This document shows, in pieces, positions 7,552-15,647 of a DNA stretch of 64,000 nt. A program made the position numbers and the translations under genes. The DNA is from Algoriphagus formosus. GTDB lineage: Bacteria; Bacteroidota; Bacteroidia; Cytophagales; Cyclobacteriaceae. Each line of letters opens with the position of its first letter. Positions within the stretch are counted from its first letter, which is position 1. The stretch covers positions 1,178,001-1,242,000 of the forward strand of contig NZ_NIUC01000001.1 of NCBI RefSeq assembly GCF_002807035.1, given 5' to 3'. The notes beneath the pieces were generated by a model, which made no database searches, was not told the origin of the DNA, and was given only the letters and a program-made list of their open reading frames with translations.

Positions 7552-8274
7552 TCAAATCTTAACTACAGCTGAAAACACCTTCTTTTCGCATACCTGCCCC
7601 AAAATCTGAAGCTCAGAATCCAGCCTTTTGATGAAAAAATCAACTTGATCTCCCAGAAAGCATTCCGCTAAATAGTTGATGGATAGTGATTCAATTTTTA
7701 AACCTTCTTCCTGTATGAAATCCTCCACCCACCTGATATAGCTTGTGTTATTGACGTGATTTTGCAAGTCTAAATCTGATGCACGTACCTTGACTCCGAT
7801 TGCAGACTTCTCAAGAGATTTCAACCGATGTCGCTCAGGAATCCATGCGGGTTTCGAATTGATTTTGAAAAGATGATCAGGCAAAGCCTTTTCAGGAGCA
7901 ATGATTTTTTTGCTTTGACTATCCAGCAAAAGCCAACTACTCATCCCTGCGGCTAGTGGTTTTCCTTTATCCCCTAGCATCAAAAACTCCCGAAAAGCAA
8001 AGAGCCCTTCCACTCCCCGACCAGCCGTGAAAATTTCTACCTGATCTCCCCAACTCGGTAAATCTTCACATTTGATTTCAAAGCGGGAAAGAACCCACAT
8101 CTGATTAGCTTCTTGAAGTATTCTACCAAAATCAGCTGAATCAGCATGCCTCCACGCTACTTCCTGAAAGAGATCCGCCAAATCCTTCCATCGAAGCTTT
8201 CCATCGGGGTTGACTTGGAATGACCCGATTTCGAACACTTTACTAAACTGAAATGACTCGGACTTGCTACTCAT
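7552..8274 (-). CDS. Acyl-ACP thioesterase (double hotdog)
   Basis: About 240 residues from the ATG at 8274. The frame is open to 8340, but 8274 lies right at the stop of the MFS gene (ATGCATGAGTAG) and gives a normal family N-terminus (FQFSKVFEIGSFQVNPDGKL). Two hotdog repeats are visible: the first with the helix DLFQEVAWRHADSADFG and WVLSRFEIKC, the second with VRASDLDLQNHVNNTSYIRWVED. The NHVNN.YIRW segment holds the usual catalytic Asn and His region. Such enzymes release free fatty acids from acyl carrier protein. It overlaps the MFS gene by eight bases, so expression is coupled. Chain-length preference cannot be read. Confidence 0.85.
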   Translation of the reverse strand: MSSKSESFQFSKVFEIGSFQVNPDGKLRWKDLADLFQEVAWRHADSADFGRILQEANQMWVLSRFEIKCEDLPSWGDQVEIFTAGRGVEGLFAFREFLMLGDKGKPLAAGMSSWLLLDSQSKKIIAPEKALPDHLFKINSKPAWIPERHRLKSLEKSAIGVKVRASDLDLQNHVNNTSYIRWVEDFIQEEGLKIESLSINYLAECFLGDQVDFFIKRLDSELQILGQVCEKKVFSAVVKI

Positions 8275-9427
8275 GCATAAATGGTTTTGGATTAAAAACC
8301 TCGGTTCTGATCGTTGATAAAAGTGCGATTCCCAATCCATTAACCGCTATTAATGAAAAGGATGTCTTTAAATTGAAAAGATCGGCAATAAATCCAATCA
8401 AAGGAGGACCTATCAAAAAGCCGAAAAATGAAAGCGTCGACACTATTGCCAAAGCCACTCCAGGTGAATAAAGAGTTGATCTTCCGGCGACGCTGTAGGA
8501 AATAGGGACTATGGAAGCGACTCCAAAACCAACCAATAAAAAACCTATCGTAGCCCAAAGCAATACCGGTGCTAACACCGAAATCAAAAGACCCGAGAAA
8601 ATCAAAACACCGCTGAATCTCAAAACGGGTACTTTTCCATAACGCTGAATAATCCGATCAGAAATAAAACGCCCAGATGCCATCGTTCCCATAAAGGCAA
8701 CATATCCTAAAGTGATCCATTCGGCAGGCGCTTCCACTACTTTTTTGAAGTACACCCCACTCCAATCAAACATGCATCCCTCTGTCATCATTCCTAGAAA
8801 TGAAATCAGGCCCACTCTTAGCAATAGCGCATCCGGTCTTTTCAATACAAGTCCTCCACCATCTCCTCTGGATTTTTCCTCCTTGATGTATGGTCGAGTA
8901 CTCAAAATGATAGCAGCAGATATAAATGCCACAAACAAATAATGGTAAAAAGGAATCCAGCCTAGGCCAATCATCACCGCTCCAATCCCTGCCCCTACAA
9001 ATCCTGCTGTACTCCAAAGTCCATGAAAAGAAGCCAAAATACTTCTACCCATTTCATCTTCGAAATCTAGTGCTTGGGTGTTAAGGGCAATGTTCATGAT
9101 ATTCCCAAGCATACCAAAGAATACCAAAACGACAATCAGCATCCAGAGTGAAGGACTAAGCCCTATCAGGGGCAAACTGAATGCATATAAAAAACTACCC
9201 CAAAGAATAACCGAACGGCTCCCATAGTGATGGACCACCCATCCCGCAATCGGTAAACCTATCATGGACCCTATGGGCAGAAAAAGCAAAATACTTCCTA
9301 GCTGTCCTTCGGAAAGATCAAACTTTGCCTGAATATCAGGAATACGGGCTGCCCAGCTGGCAAAACAGAGGCCCAAGAAGAAAAACATGCTGCCTAAAGC
9401 AATGCGGCGACGCAATAAAGACTTCAT
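8267..9427 (-). CDS. MFS transporter, YbjJ-like
   Basis: About 386 residues with 12 predicted membrane segments. The start MKSLLRRRIALGSMFFFLG at 9427 is preferred over an ATG at 9490, because the longer form adds a non-membrane tail. The motif WAARIPDIQAKFDLSEGQLG after helix 1 and GRFISDRIIQRYGKVPVLR between helices 7 and 8 (MFS motif A variant) fit the YbjJ-like branch of the major facilitator superfamily. Substrates of this branch are poorly known; sugar or drug efflux has been proposed for relatives. It is cotranscribed with an acyl-ACP thioesterase. Export or uptake of a product related to that enzyme is only an inference from the overlap. Confidence 0.85.
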   Translation of the reverse strand: MKSLLRRRIALGSMFFFLGLCFASWAARIPDIQAKFDLSEGQLGSILLFLPIGSMIGLPIAGWVVHHYGSRSVILWGSFLYAFSLPLIGLSPSLWMLIVVLVFFGMLGNIMNIALNTQALDFEDEMGRSILASFHGLWSTAGFVGAGIGAVMIGLGWIPFYHYLFVAFISAAIILSTRPYIKEEKSRGDGGGLVLKRPDALLLRVGLISFLGMMTEGCMFDWSGVYFKKVVEAPAEWITLGYVAFMGTMASGRFISDRIIQRYGKVPVLRFSGVLIFSGLLISVLAPVLLWATIGFLLVGFGVASIVPISYSVAGRSTLYSPGVALAIVSTLSFFGFLIGPPLIGFIADLFNLKTSFSLIAVNGLGIALLSTIRTEVFNPKPFMHE

Positions 9428-9507
9428 AAGATAGGTTTGAGGAATCGGACTGCAAATTACGGATTTTATACCGCTTGTAAAGATTCGCATCCCTTCTCAA
9501 ACTATTA

Positions 9508-9627
9508 ATGAATAGCAGAGTTAAACCGGAAAGTCAAATCATGGAATTCATAATCGTAGGCGGCATCATCCTGACCGTTATTTTTCTGATTCGTTTTATC
9601 ATCCAACGGGTATTTGGAAAGCCTTAA
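9508..9627 (+). CDS. Possible 39-residue single-span membrane microprotein
   Basis: A short plus-strand frame ATG 9508 to TAA 9627 encodes a polar N-terminus (MNSRVKPESQIM), one strongly hydrophobic helix (EFIIVGGIILTVIFLIRFII) and a basic end. An in-frame ATG at 9541 gives a 28-residue version. It lies in the gap between two minus-strand genes. No good TAnnTTTG box precedes it, so it may be chance. A minus-strand frame of 61 residues over the same bases looks like noise. Confidence 0.3.
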   Translation: MNSRVKPESQIMEFIIVGGIILTVIFLIRFIIQRVFGKP

Positions 9628-9631
9628 GTCC

Positions 9632-10177
9632 TCAAGATTCCTTACCTCCACTTCCTTTAAATTGATCTTCCTTGTAGGCAAAAAGCACATTGAAAGTAGT
9701 CAATGAGCCATAGCATCGAGTAATGTATTGCTGTAAATGAACCCGATCTTCATCGTCTAGTTTAGGGTGATTATTGATGTTTTGCTCTAAAACCCGAAGC
9801 TTTTCCCGGACCATGACTACCTTATGGAAAAAAGTATCAATAGGAATTTCCTTATTCTGCAAATCTTCATCACCCGGAAGAATCACCACTTTGCCTCCAA
9901 TCCATTTTCCTCCCAATGGCACGATAGGCATTCGCTCTGAAGTCTGAATCAGTGCCTCTCTGATGGCTTTTTCGACATCTTTTTGTGTCAACATTGGAAA
10001 ATCCGGTTTTTTGGCCTCTTCGATTTCAAAGCCATCGTAATCCCTTGCGAGTGTTTTTATTTCCTCCGTATTGTAAAAATAGATCTTGTAATAGCTTTCA
10101 TCCGCTGATAAAATCATCCCAAGTCCAAACTTAGGATGTCGTAATTTGCTTCCTGGAGCGAGTTCACTGGTGGACAT
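9632..10177 (-). CDS. Conserved protein with N-terminal Tudor-like domain
   Basis: 181 residues. The first about 50 (LRHPKFGLGMILSADESYYKIYFYNTEEIKTLARDY) resemble the small Tudor-like beta barrel at the C-terminus of PcrA/UvrD helicases and DUF3553 proteins, with the typical HPKFGLG and a late K-T-L-A. The middle contains a hydrophobic segment with GGKWIGGKVVILPGD, and the C-terminal about 80 residues are helical (DTFFHKVVMVREKLRVLEQNIN). PcrA-type Tudor domains contact RNA polymerase or nucleic acid, so a DNA- or RNA-associated role is possible (inference). I do not know a named function. It is on its own between a 204-base gap and a divergent DoxX-like gene. Confidence 0.7.
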   Translation of the reverse strand: MSTSELAPGSKLRHPKFGLGMILSADESYYKIYFYNTEEIKTLARDYDGFEIEEAKKPDFPMLTQKDVEKAIREALIQTSERMPIVPLGGKWIGGKVVILPGDEDLQNKEIPIDTFFHKVVMVREKLRVLEQNINNHPKLDDEDRVHLQQYITRCYGSLTTFNVLFAYKEDQFKGSGGKES

Positions 10178-10296
10178 ATCTTAGATTATTGTGTTTGAAG
10201 TGGACTAAAATAGAAATAAATTGGTTTTCTAATATCAAGTTTACCTTCAATAAGTAACATTTTGGAATCTCAATCATTTCTTGGAAAAACAGATTT

Positions 10297-10905
10297 ATGA
10301 AGCCCAGACAAAAAAGAATTCTGCTCAATCTAATTGCTATTCTTCTAGGCTTTACCTTTTTCGGTGCAGGTATGAGTAAGCTTTTTGCTGATCATAAGTT
10401 TATCGGCTGGATAGGTCCGACTTGGCTGGTGGAGCGCCTCGAAGAGTACGGATTGGGTTTTTATGGGAAGTTCATAGCCTACTCACAGGTAATCATTGGC
10501 TATATGCTGATCACTACCCGATACAAATTGATTGGGGCAGTCATGCTGGTTCCTATGCTTTTGAATATATTAATGATTACGATTTCGCTTGAATGGAGAG
10601 GCACTCCTTATGTATTGGGCTTTCTTCTTTTTTTAAATGGTCTTATCCTTTGGCACTACCGAGATTTTTGGAATGTACTTTTACATGAAGGTAATGGGGA
10701 TAAAAGACTTCGCTTTAATAGAAATAAAACCCTATTTGGAGACGCTATATGGTTTTTAGGCTTAGTTCTTCAATTTTTGGCTATTTCGGTGTCTTTTCAC
10801 CAAATATGGATTGGCTTAGCACTCTCATTAATCGGCTTAGTCATATCACTGCTTTCATTTCAACTTGATCAGATATATTCAGTTAGAAAAGCTGAGATTA
10901 CCTGA
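10297..10905 (+). CDS. DoxX-like integral membrane protein
   Basis: 202 residues with about six hydrophobic segments. The first helix ends in FGAGMSKLFADH, the G.(S/A)K(L)F pattern of DoxX/DoxD-like and MauE-like small membrane proteins. Helices two to four (AYSQVIIGYMLITTRY, AVMLVPMLLNILMI, VLGFLLFLNGLILW) complete the usual four-helix core, and two further helices form a C-terminal extension (DAIWFLGLVLQFLA, IWIGLALSLIGLVI). Members have been linked to redox chemistry at the membrane, but many have no known role. It stands alone, with the SRP RNA downstream. Confidence 0.65.
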   Translation: MKPRQKRILLNLIAILLGFTFFGAGMSKLFADHKFIGWIGPTWLVERLEEYGLGFYGKFIAYSQVIIGYMLITTRYKLIGAVMLVPMLLNILMITISLEWRGTPYVLGFLLFLNGLILWHYRDFWNVLLHEGNGDKRLRFNRNKTLFGDAIWFLGLVLQFLAISVSFHQIWIGLALSLIGLVISLLSFQLDQIYSVRKAEIT

Positions 10906-11025
10906 ATTTTCGATTCAAAAAAATTCAATTTCATAAACACGAAGATTTCATTTATCCCCAACATAAAGAGCCTCAGCTTACTAGATTCCTGTTCAGGTTT
11001 TTCAGGGATAATCTTAGAAGAAAAT

Positions 11026-11056
11026 ATTGGATTGAGTGGAATTTGCCGTATCTTTG
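11026..11056 (+). promoter_or_regulatory. Promoter of the SRP RNA
   Basis: ATTG (11026-11029), a 19-base spacer and TATCTTTG (11049-11056) match the Bacteroidota -33/-7 promoter exactly at the -7 box. RNA start would be at about 11062, where the SRP RNA stem begins. Confidence 0.85.
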
Positions 11057-11061
11057 CGCCC

Positions 11062-11150
11062 TAGCGGCACGACCAGCTCCTGCCAAATCCCCCAGGTCCG
11101 GAAGGAAGCAAGGGTAGGCGGTTGTAGCGGTGCGATGCCGCTTCTTTTTT
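11062..11150 (+). ncRNA. ffs: Small signal recognition particle RNA (4.5S type)
   Basis: The apical domain that binds Ffh is unmistakable: CCAGGTCCGGAAGGAAGCA with the GGAA tetraloop at about 11094-11112. The ends pair (AGCGGCA at 11063-11069 with TGCCGCT at 11136-11142) and a T-tract follows (11143-11150), serving as terminator. The molecule is about 85 nucleotides, the short hairpin form without an Alu domain. It guides the signal recognition particle in cotranslational targeting of membrane proteins. A near-perfect Bacteroidota promoter lies directly upstream. The rest of the gap between 10906 and 11251 holds this promoter and, further right, the -7 box of the transaldolase gene. Confidence 0.95.
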
Positions 11151-11206
11151 TGCCCTTTTTTGGCTGTAGATTTTAGGATTTCAGTTCCTTATCCTGATTT
11201 AAATTT

Positions 11207-11214
11207 TAACTTTG
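11207..11214 (+). promoter_or_regulatory. -7 box of the transaldolase operon
   Basis: TAACTTTG matches TAnnTTTG exactly, 37 bases before the ATG at 11252. No clear -33 box is visible. Confidence 0.55.
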
Positions 11215-11251
11215 TCAGATAGCCTAAAACTAATTCGAAAACCATTATCCT

Positions 11252-11911
11252 ATGAAATTCTTTATTGATACCGCCAATCTTTCCGAAATTCAAGAAGCTT
11301 ATGACCTTGGTGTATTAGACGGTGTCACCACCAATCCCTCACTGATGGCCAAAGAAGGCATATCTGGGGATGAAGCCGTAAAAGCTCATTACAAAGCAAT
11401 CTGCAATATCGTAGATGATAAAGTAAGTGCAGAAGTGATTGCTACCGATTTTGACGGAATGATTCGTGAAGGAAAAGAGCTAGCTAAAATCGATGACAAA
11501 ATCGTGGTGAAAATCCCTATGATCAAAGAAGGGGTCAAAGCCATCAAATACTTTCACAGTGAAGGAATCAGAACCAATTGCACCTTGGTTTTCTCAGCTG
11601 GTCAGGCACTTTTAGCTGCCAAGGCAGGAGCATCTTACCTTTCTCCCTTCATCGGGCGCCTGGATGATATCTCCTTTGATGGACTGGAGCTTATCCAGCA
11701 AATCGTTCACATCTATCGAACCTATGATTTTCAGACTGAAGTGCTTGCAGCAAGTATCCGCCACACAATGCACTTGATCAAATGTGCTGAAATCGGTGCA
11801 GATGTAGTCACTTGTCCCCTGAAGGTAATCACCGGTCTATTAAATCACCCATTGACGGATAAGGGTCTGGCACAGTTTCTGGCAGACCATGCAAAGGCAG
11901 CCGGAAAATAA
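11252..11911 (+). CDS. fsa: Transaldolase, small type (fructose-6-phosphate aldolase family)
   Basis: 219 residues, the short single-domain transaldolase form. The N-terminus MKFFIDTANLSEIQEA and TTNPSLMAKEG are signature segments. The Schiff-base Lys is in VVKIPM (Lys 87), and NCTLVFSAGQALLAAKAGASYLSPFIGRLDD carries the remaining conserved residues. The enzyme moves a dihydroxyacetone unit between sugar phosphates in the non-oxidative pentose phosphate pathway; some relatives cleave fructose 6-phosphate instead. Sequence alone does not separate these two activities, so the symbol is provisional (tal is equally used). The gene leads a likely operon with the 67-aa protein and the FtsE-type ATPase. 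Confidence 0.9.
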   Translation: MKFFIDTANLSEIQEAYDLGVLDGVTTNPSLMAKEGISGDEAVKAHYKAICNIVDDKVSAEVIATDFDGMIREGKELAKIDDKIVVKIPMIKEGVKAIKYFHSEGIRTNCTLVFSAGQALLAAKAGASYLSPFIGRLDDISFDGLELIQQIVHIYRTYDFQTEVLAASIRHTMHLIKCAEIGADVVTCPLKVITGLLNHPLTDKGLAQFLADHAKAAGK

Positions 11912-11935
11912 ATTGAACAACCAAGGAAGCGATCC

Positions 11936-12139
11936 ATGTACATCATCAAAGTAAAAGGCAAGGCCAAGATTCCGGATTATATACAAATTCGGGATGAAAA
12001 TTTCGTTCTAGTGGCCTACTTCCGTGCTGATAGACCTATGAAAAATCCAGAGAAATTTGGATTAGAAGGGAAGGAAGATGCTCTTCAAAAGTTGATTGAT
12101 GAGTTGCCTTTTGGAAAACTTCAAAAACTGGATTTGTAA
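11936..12139 (+). CDS. Small conserved protein of unknown function
   Basis: 67 residues. It starts with a beta-rich stretch (MYIIKVKGKAKIPDYIQIRDENFVLVAYFRAD) and ends in a helix (ALQKLIDELPFGKLQKLDL). The gene sits 24 bases after the transaldolase and three bases before the FtsE-type ATPase, so it is almost certainly cotranscribed with both. I recognise no domain. Its fixed place in front of an ftsE-like gene suggests a role linked to that ATPase or simply shared expression. Confidence 0.65.
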   Translation: MYIIKVKGKAKIPDYIQIRDENFVLVAYFRADRPMKNPEKFGLEGKEDALQKLIDELPFGKLQKLDL

Positions 12140-12142
12140 TCA

Positions 12143-12853
12143 ATGGATTTTAGCAAAGACCCTGTACTCAAAGTAGACCATGTGACTGTTTTTCAGGGAG
12201 TTGACCCAGTCCTCTCTGATGTCACATTTGCTGTCGAGCAACATGAATTTGTATTTCTAATCGGGCAGACAGGAAGTGGTAAAAGTTCCCTTCTCAAAAC
12301 ACTCTATGCTGATTTGCCTTTGAAGTCAGGCTCGGTTGAGATTGCAGGATTCGACCTGAATAAGATAAAATCCAATGAAGTTCCTTTCTTGAGAAGAAAA
12401 CTTGGAATTATTTTCCAAGATTTTCAACTCTTCAATGATAGAACAGTCGCAGAGAATTTGGCCTTTGTCATGAAGGCTACCGGCTGGAAAGACAAAGTGA
12501 AGATCAAAGAGCGAATGGCCGAGGTATTATTACTTGTGGGGTTGCATAATTCCTCGAGCAAAATGCCTCATCAACTCAGTGGCGGAGAACAGCAGCGTGT
12601 GGTGATTGCAAGAGCTTTGCTAAATGAGCCTTCTATTCTGCTTGCAGATGAACCTACAGGAAACCTAGATCCAGATGTGGCAGATGGCATTTTCAAACTC
12701 TTCCAAGAGATCAATAAAAAAGGAACAGCTATTTTGATGGCAACCCATAATCACGACTTGCTACGTAAGTACCCCTATCGAGTACTCAAATGCGAAAAAG
12801 GCAAACTACTTGATAGTCAGACACACGACGTTTCTTTCGGATCGAGTTACTAA
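12143..12853 (+). CDS. ftsE: FtsE-type ABC transporter ATPase
   Basis: 236 residues, a complete ABC ATPase domain. Walker A is GQTGSGKS (41-48), the Q-loop FQDFQLF, the signature LSGGEQQR, Walker B ILLADEPTGNLD and the switch His in MATHNHD. The motifs GIIFQDFQLFNDRTVAENLAFVMKATG are those of FtsE, which pairs with the membrane protein FtsX and controls peptidoglycan hydrolases at the division site. No ftsX lies in the window, so the partner must be elsewhere, as in other Bacteroidota. A LolD or MacB-type export ATPase is the main alternative. Confidence 0.85.
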   Translation: MDFSKDPVLKVDHVTVFQGVDPVLSDVTFAVEQHEFVFLIGQTGSGKSSLLKTLYADLPLKSGSVEIAGFDLNKIKSNEVPFLRRKLGIIFQDFQLFNDRTVAENLAFVMKATGWKDKVKIKERMAEVLLLVGLHNSSSKMPHQLSGGEQQRVVIARALLNEPSILLADEPTGNLDPDVADGIFKLFQEINKKGTAILMATHNHDLLRKYPYRVLKCEKGKLLDSQTHDVSFGSSY

Positions 12854-13049
12854 TTATAACAAGGCCTAGCTCTGTTACGTTATCAGATAAATATATTCGC
12901 TTTAATACCAAAAGAACTATTTGCCGTTCTAAGTTTCCGTAAAGAAACAATTTCGGAAGATTTCGATCTTTAGACTTTTATCTCTTGAGAAGGGGTAATT
13001 TTATGGAGATTCGAGTCCCAAGACCCAGATAGTTATATATCACTTGAGT

Positions 13050-14438
13050 ATGAAAAAAATAAGAATCCAGAAAGCTATCTATCTGATAGCTTTCATTGCA
13101 CTAGGTGCTTGTAATAGTGAAGATCAAAATCCTCCACCGGTGGATCCGGGAAGTGAGGTAGCTGTGAACCGATGGATTCAAGAGGTTATGGATCAAGTTT
13201 ACTTTTGGCTTGATGATATGCGTACTCCTGTCGCTGAGACATCGGCACCCGAAGATTACTTCGAATCTCTGCTTTTCAGACCGACCGATCGATTTTCAGC
13301 TATTTATCCTGATTACCAAGAGCTTATCAATTCACTCAATGGGGTGACTTTAGAGTCAGGCTATGAATTTATTCTCTTTAGAGAAAGTCAAAACTCTGAC
13401 AACGTCATCGCCGAGATAACTTATATCAAGAAGAATAGTCCAGCTGCATCGGCGGGATTAAGACGTGGTGACATCATCCGGACGATAAATGGTCAACAAA
13501 TGACTGTGGAAAATTTCCGAGATGTTTTGGAAGATATATCCTCCACTCACACAGTCAATTTTCTCCGATTCAATGAAGAAACTGAGGCCTTTGAAGACCA
13601 GGGAGATGTAGAGCTAAATGCAGTACAGCTAGCAGAAGATCCTAATTTCCTTGACACGATCTATACAATCGATAATCAGAAAATAGGATATGTAGTTTAT
13701 CATTTCTTCGCTCCAGGTCCTGGGAGTGGCAGTACTGCATATGATCAAGAAATGGATGCAATCTTTGCAAAATTCAAGGCAGAATCAATCAATCACCTGA
13801 TTGTGGACTTTCGATATAACGGTGGTGGCTTTGTTTCATCTGCTGTTAATCTAGCGAGTCTTATCGCCCCTGGAGTCACTCAGAATGATATTTTCTCGAA
13901 GACAAAATACAATAGTTTCCTGAGTGGCTTCGACGATTTCCAAAATGTACAGACACCATTCCGAACCAAAGCACAAAATCTAGGAAATATCTTGAGCGGA
14001 AATCGGGTATATATTTTAACCTCAAGTCGTACGGCTTCGGCTTCAGAATTAATAATAAATGGGCTTCGTCCTTACATGGATGTGTTTCTAATTGGTGATG
14101 TGACTACAGGAAAAAATGTAGGTTCTATACCTTTCGAGGATGAGGAAAACCCACAAAATACTTACGGCATCCTACCCATCGTCACCCAAAGTGCCAATAG
14201 CCAGGATGAGTCTGATTATACAAATGGATTTACACCCAATATTTCGGCACGGGAAGTGGAAGAGCGCTTAAGGCCTTTCGGAGATATCAACGAACAGCTA
14301 CTAAGAACAGCCATTTCAGAAATAACCGGACAGTCTCCATCTGGCCGTATTCAAAAGCTTTCCAGATCGGACTTGGGAAGTACATTAGATCATAAAGTCA
14401 GAACTGGACGAATGATCGAAAACATCAAGTTTGAATAA
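13050..14438 (+). CDS. S41-family (C-terminal processing) protease, lipoprotein
   Basis: About 462 residues from the ATG at 13050 (a TTG at 13044 is less likely). The lipobox FIALGAC puts the lipid Cys at residue 21, so the enzyme is anchored outside the cytoplasm. A short N-terminal domain (NRWIQEVMDQVYFWLDDM) leads to a PDZ domain (about 80-165; SPAASAGLRRGDIIRTINGQ). The peptidase core follows, with DFRYNGGG and the catalytic Ser in TSSRTASASELI. S41 peptidases cut unfolded or tagged proteins from their C-termini with a Ser-Lys dyad. The candidate Lys is in DVTTGKNVGS. Its substrates are unknown. A strong terminator follows. Confidence 0.88.
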   Translation: MKKIRIQKAIYLIAFIALGACNSEDQNPPPVDPGSEVAVNRWIQEVMDQVYFWLDDMRTPVAETSAPEDYFESLLFRPTDRFSAIYPDYQELINSLNGVTLESGYEFILFRESQNSDNVIAEITYIKKNSPAASAGLRRGDIIRTINGQQMTVENFRDVLEDISSTHTVNFLRFNEETEAFEDQGDVELNAVQLAEDPNFLDTIYTIDNQKIGYVVYHFFAPGPGSGSTAYDQEMDAIFAKFKAESINHLIVDFRYNGGGFVSSAVNLASLIAPGVTQNDIFSKTKYNSFLSGFDDFQNVQTPFRTKAQNLGNILSGNRVYILTSSRTASASELIINGLRPYMDVFLIGDVTTGKNVGSIPFEDEENPQNTYGILPIVTQSANSQDESDYTNGFTPNISAREVEERLRPFGDINEQLLRTAISEITGQSPSGRIQKLSRSDLGSTLDHKVRTGRMIENIKFE

Positions 14439-14466
14439 TATAAAATTTTTAAACCTCCGAATCAGA

Positions 14467-14492
14467 AGCAAGCTCCTTGAGCTTGCTTTTTT
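14467..14492 (+). terminator. Rho-independent terminator after the S41 protease
   Basis: AGCAAGCTC pairs with GAGCTTGCT across a CTT loop, followed by TTTTTT. Confidence 0.88.
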
Positions 14493-14564
14493 GCTTTATT
14501 ATCAAATCGTTAACATTTGAATCCACGGTTTCAAAAGCGCTTAATTTTAAGTTATTTCGAGCCT

Positions 14565-14777
14565 ATGCAAGAGATCGCTAGCTTTGTCTTGATTTTGGCG
14601 GTATACTTCCTGGGAATATTGGCCATCGTTCAAGAAGTCTCCAATCCGAAGTACATCAACTTTAGAAAGAATTCCCGAGAAATGGTTAGAGTACCCGTCA
14701 ATTACGGGAAAATCCTAGCCGTCAGCTTCCTATTGGCTCTTTTAACCACCGCTCTCGCTTACTACCTTTTTATCTAA
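14565..14777 (+). CDS. Small two-span membrane protein
   Basis: 70 residues from the ATG at 14565; the frame is open from a TTG at 14517, but the extra residues are not membrane-like. Two hydrophobic helices (IASFVLILAVYFLGILAIV and ILAVSFLLALLTTALAYYLF) are separated by a basic 25-residue loop (SNPKYINFRKNSREMVRVPV). I recognise no family. It sits alone between two terminators, so it should have its own promoter. Function unknown. Confidence 0.6.
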   Translation: MQEIASFVLILAVYFLGILAIVQEVSNPKYINFRKNSREMVRVPVNYGKILAVSFLLALLTTALAYYLFI

Positions 14778-14807
14778 AAAAAAACAGCTCCCTAAAAGAG
14801 AGCTGTT
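14777..14807 (-). terminator. Terminator of the TPR protein gene
   Basis: AACAGCTC (14783-14790) pairs with GAGCTGTT (14800-14807). The plus-strand A-run at 14777-14782 gives the T-tract on the minus strand. Confidence 0.8.
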
Positions 14808-14828
14808 CTTCAATGCGGCCTGACCTTA

Positions 14829-15536
14829 TTATGATTGTGCCTTCTTCAAATTTTCTTTCGCTAGATCAAAGGCAGGATCCAATTCGATTGCTTCTTGAAA
14901 AGCGGTAGTTGCCTCAGATTTAGATCCCTGATCCAAATAGATCATTCCTTTTAAATTAAGTGCTGCTGCCTTGATACTGACTTCCTGAGTTTCTGTCTGA
15001 GACTTTGGAAATCCAATTTTTTCATCCGCTTTAGCATTCTTGATCAGCATATTGGTAGAATTGAGTGCTTCCTCGTATCTCTTTAAGGAATATTGTAAAA
15101 ATGCTGACTTATATAGGCTGAAGTTATCTCCCGTCAAAAGGTGTAAACTCTCATAATGCGGGAGTGCTCTATCAAGAGCCCCTACCTGCTCCAAAGAATA
15201 GGCGGCTATTTCTAATGCGCCAATATTTCGGTCATTCACTTCTAATATATCCATTGCAACGAGGGCTGCAGAGGTGGATTGGCCCAATTCGAAATATAAT
15301 GATCCCAAAAGCTCTTGATATCTCAAGTTTTCCGGATTTCTAACGATTAATCTGTATAAAGCAGATTTAGCAAGTTCAGGATCATTGTATCGCATTGCTA
15401 GCTGGTAGGAAGCCTGATCCTGAATATTAAGAGCAATTTTGTCTTTGGGATCCATTTGTACTGTGGAGTCAGCACTTTGTGCTTGTGCGTATCCTATTGA
15501 GAGGACAAAGGCAAATAGGGTGAGTAAACGTTTCAT
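14829..15536 (-). CDS. Exported TPR-repeat protein
   Basis: 235 residues with a cleavable signal peptide (MKRLLTLFAFVLSIGYAQA/Q). The mature part is built of tetratricopeptide repeats. The last is near consensus (AALNLKGMIYLDQGSKSEATTAFQEAIELDP), and earlier ones are at about 60-90 and 115-150. TPR proteins are scaffolds for protein contacts; this one should act in the periplasm. It has no catalytic motif and stands alone in its own transcription unit, followed by a terminator. A direct functional assignment is not possible. Confidence 0.8.
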   Translation of the reverse strand: MKRLLTLFAFVLSIGYAQAQSADSTVQMDPKDKIALNIQDQASYQLAMRYNDPELAKSALYRLIVRNPENLRYQELLGSLYFELGQSTSAALVAMDILEVNDRNIGALEIAAYSLEQVGALDRALPHYESLHLLTGDNFSLYKSAFLQYSLKRYEEALNSTNMLIKNAKADEKIGFPKSQTETQEVSIKAAALNLKGMIYLDQGSKSEATTAFQEAIELDPAFDLAKENLKKAQS

Positions 15537-15647
15537 ATTATTAAACTTTCTGTTGTGGTATATTTCTTTGAATTAAGTCGGAAAGTAAATGCTTTTTTCT
15601 AATTCTATTTATTCTTTTGATTTGACTTAAACAGATTTTAAGATCTT

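Noticed and set aside
9505..9690. 61-residue minus-strand open frame
   Set aside because: It overlaps the end of the Tudor-like gene in another frame and has no domain or start context.
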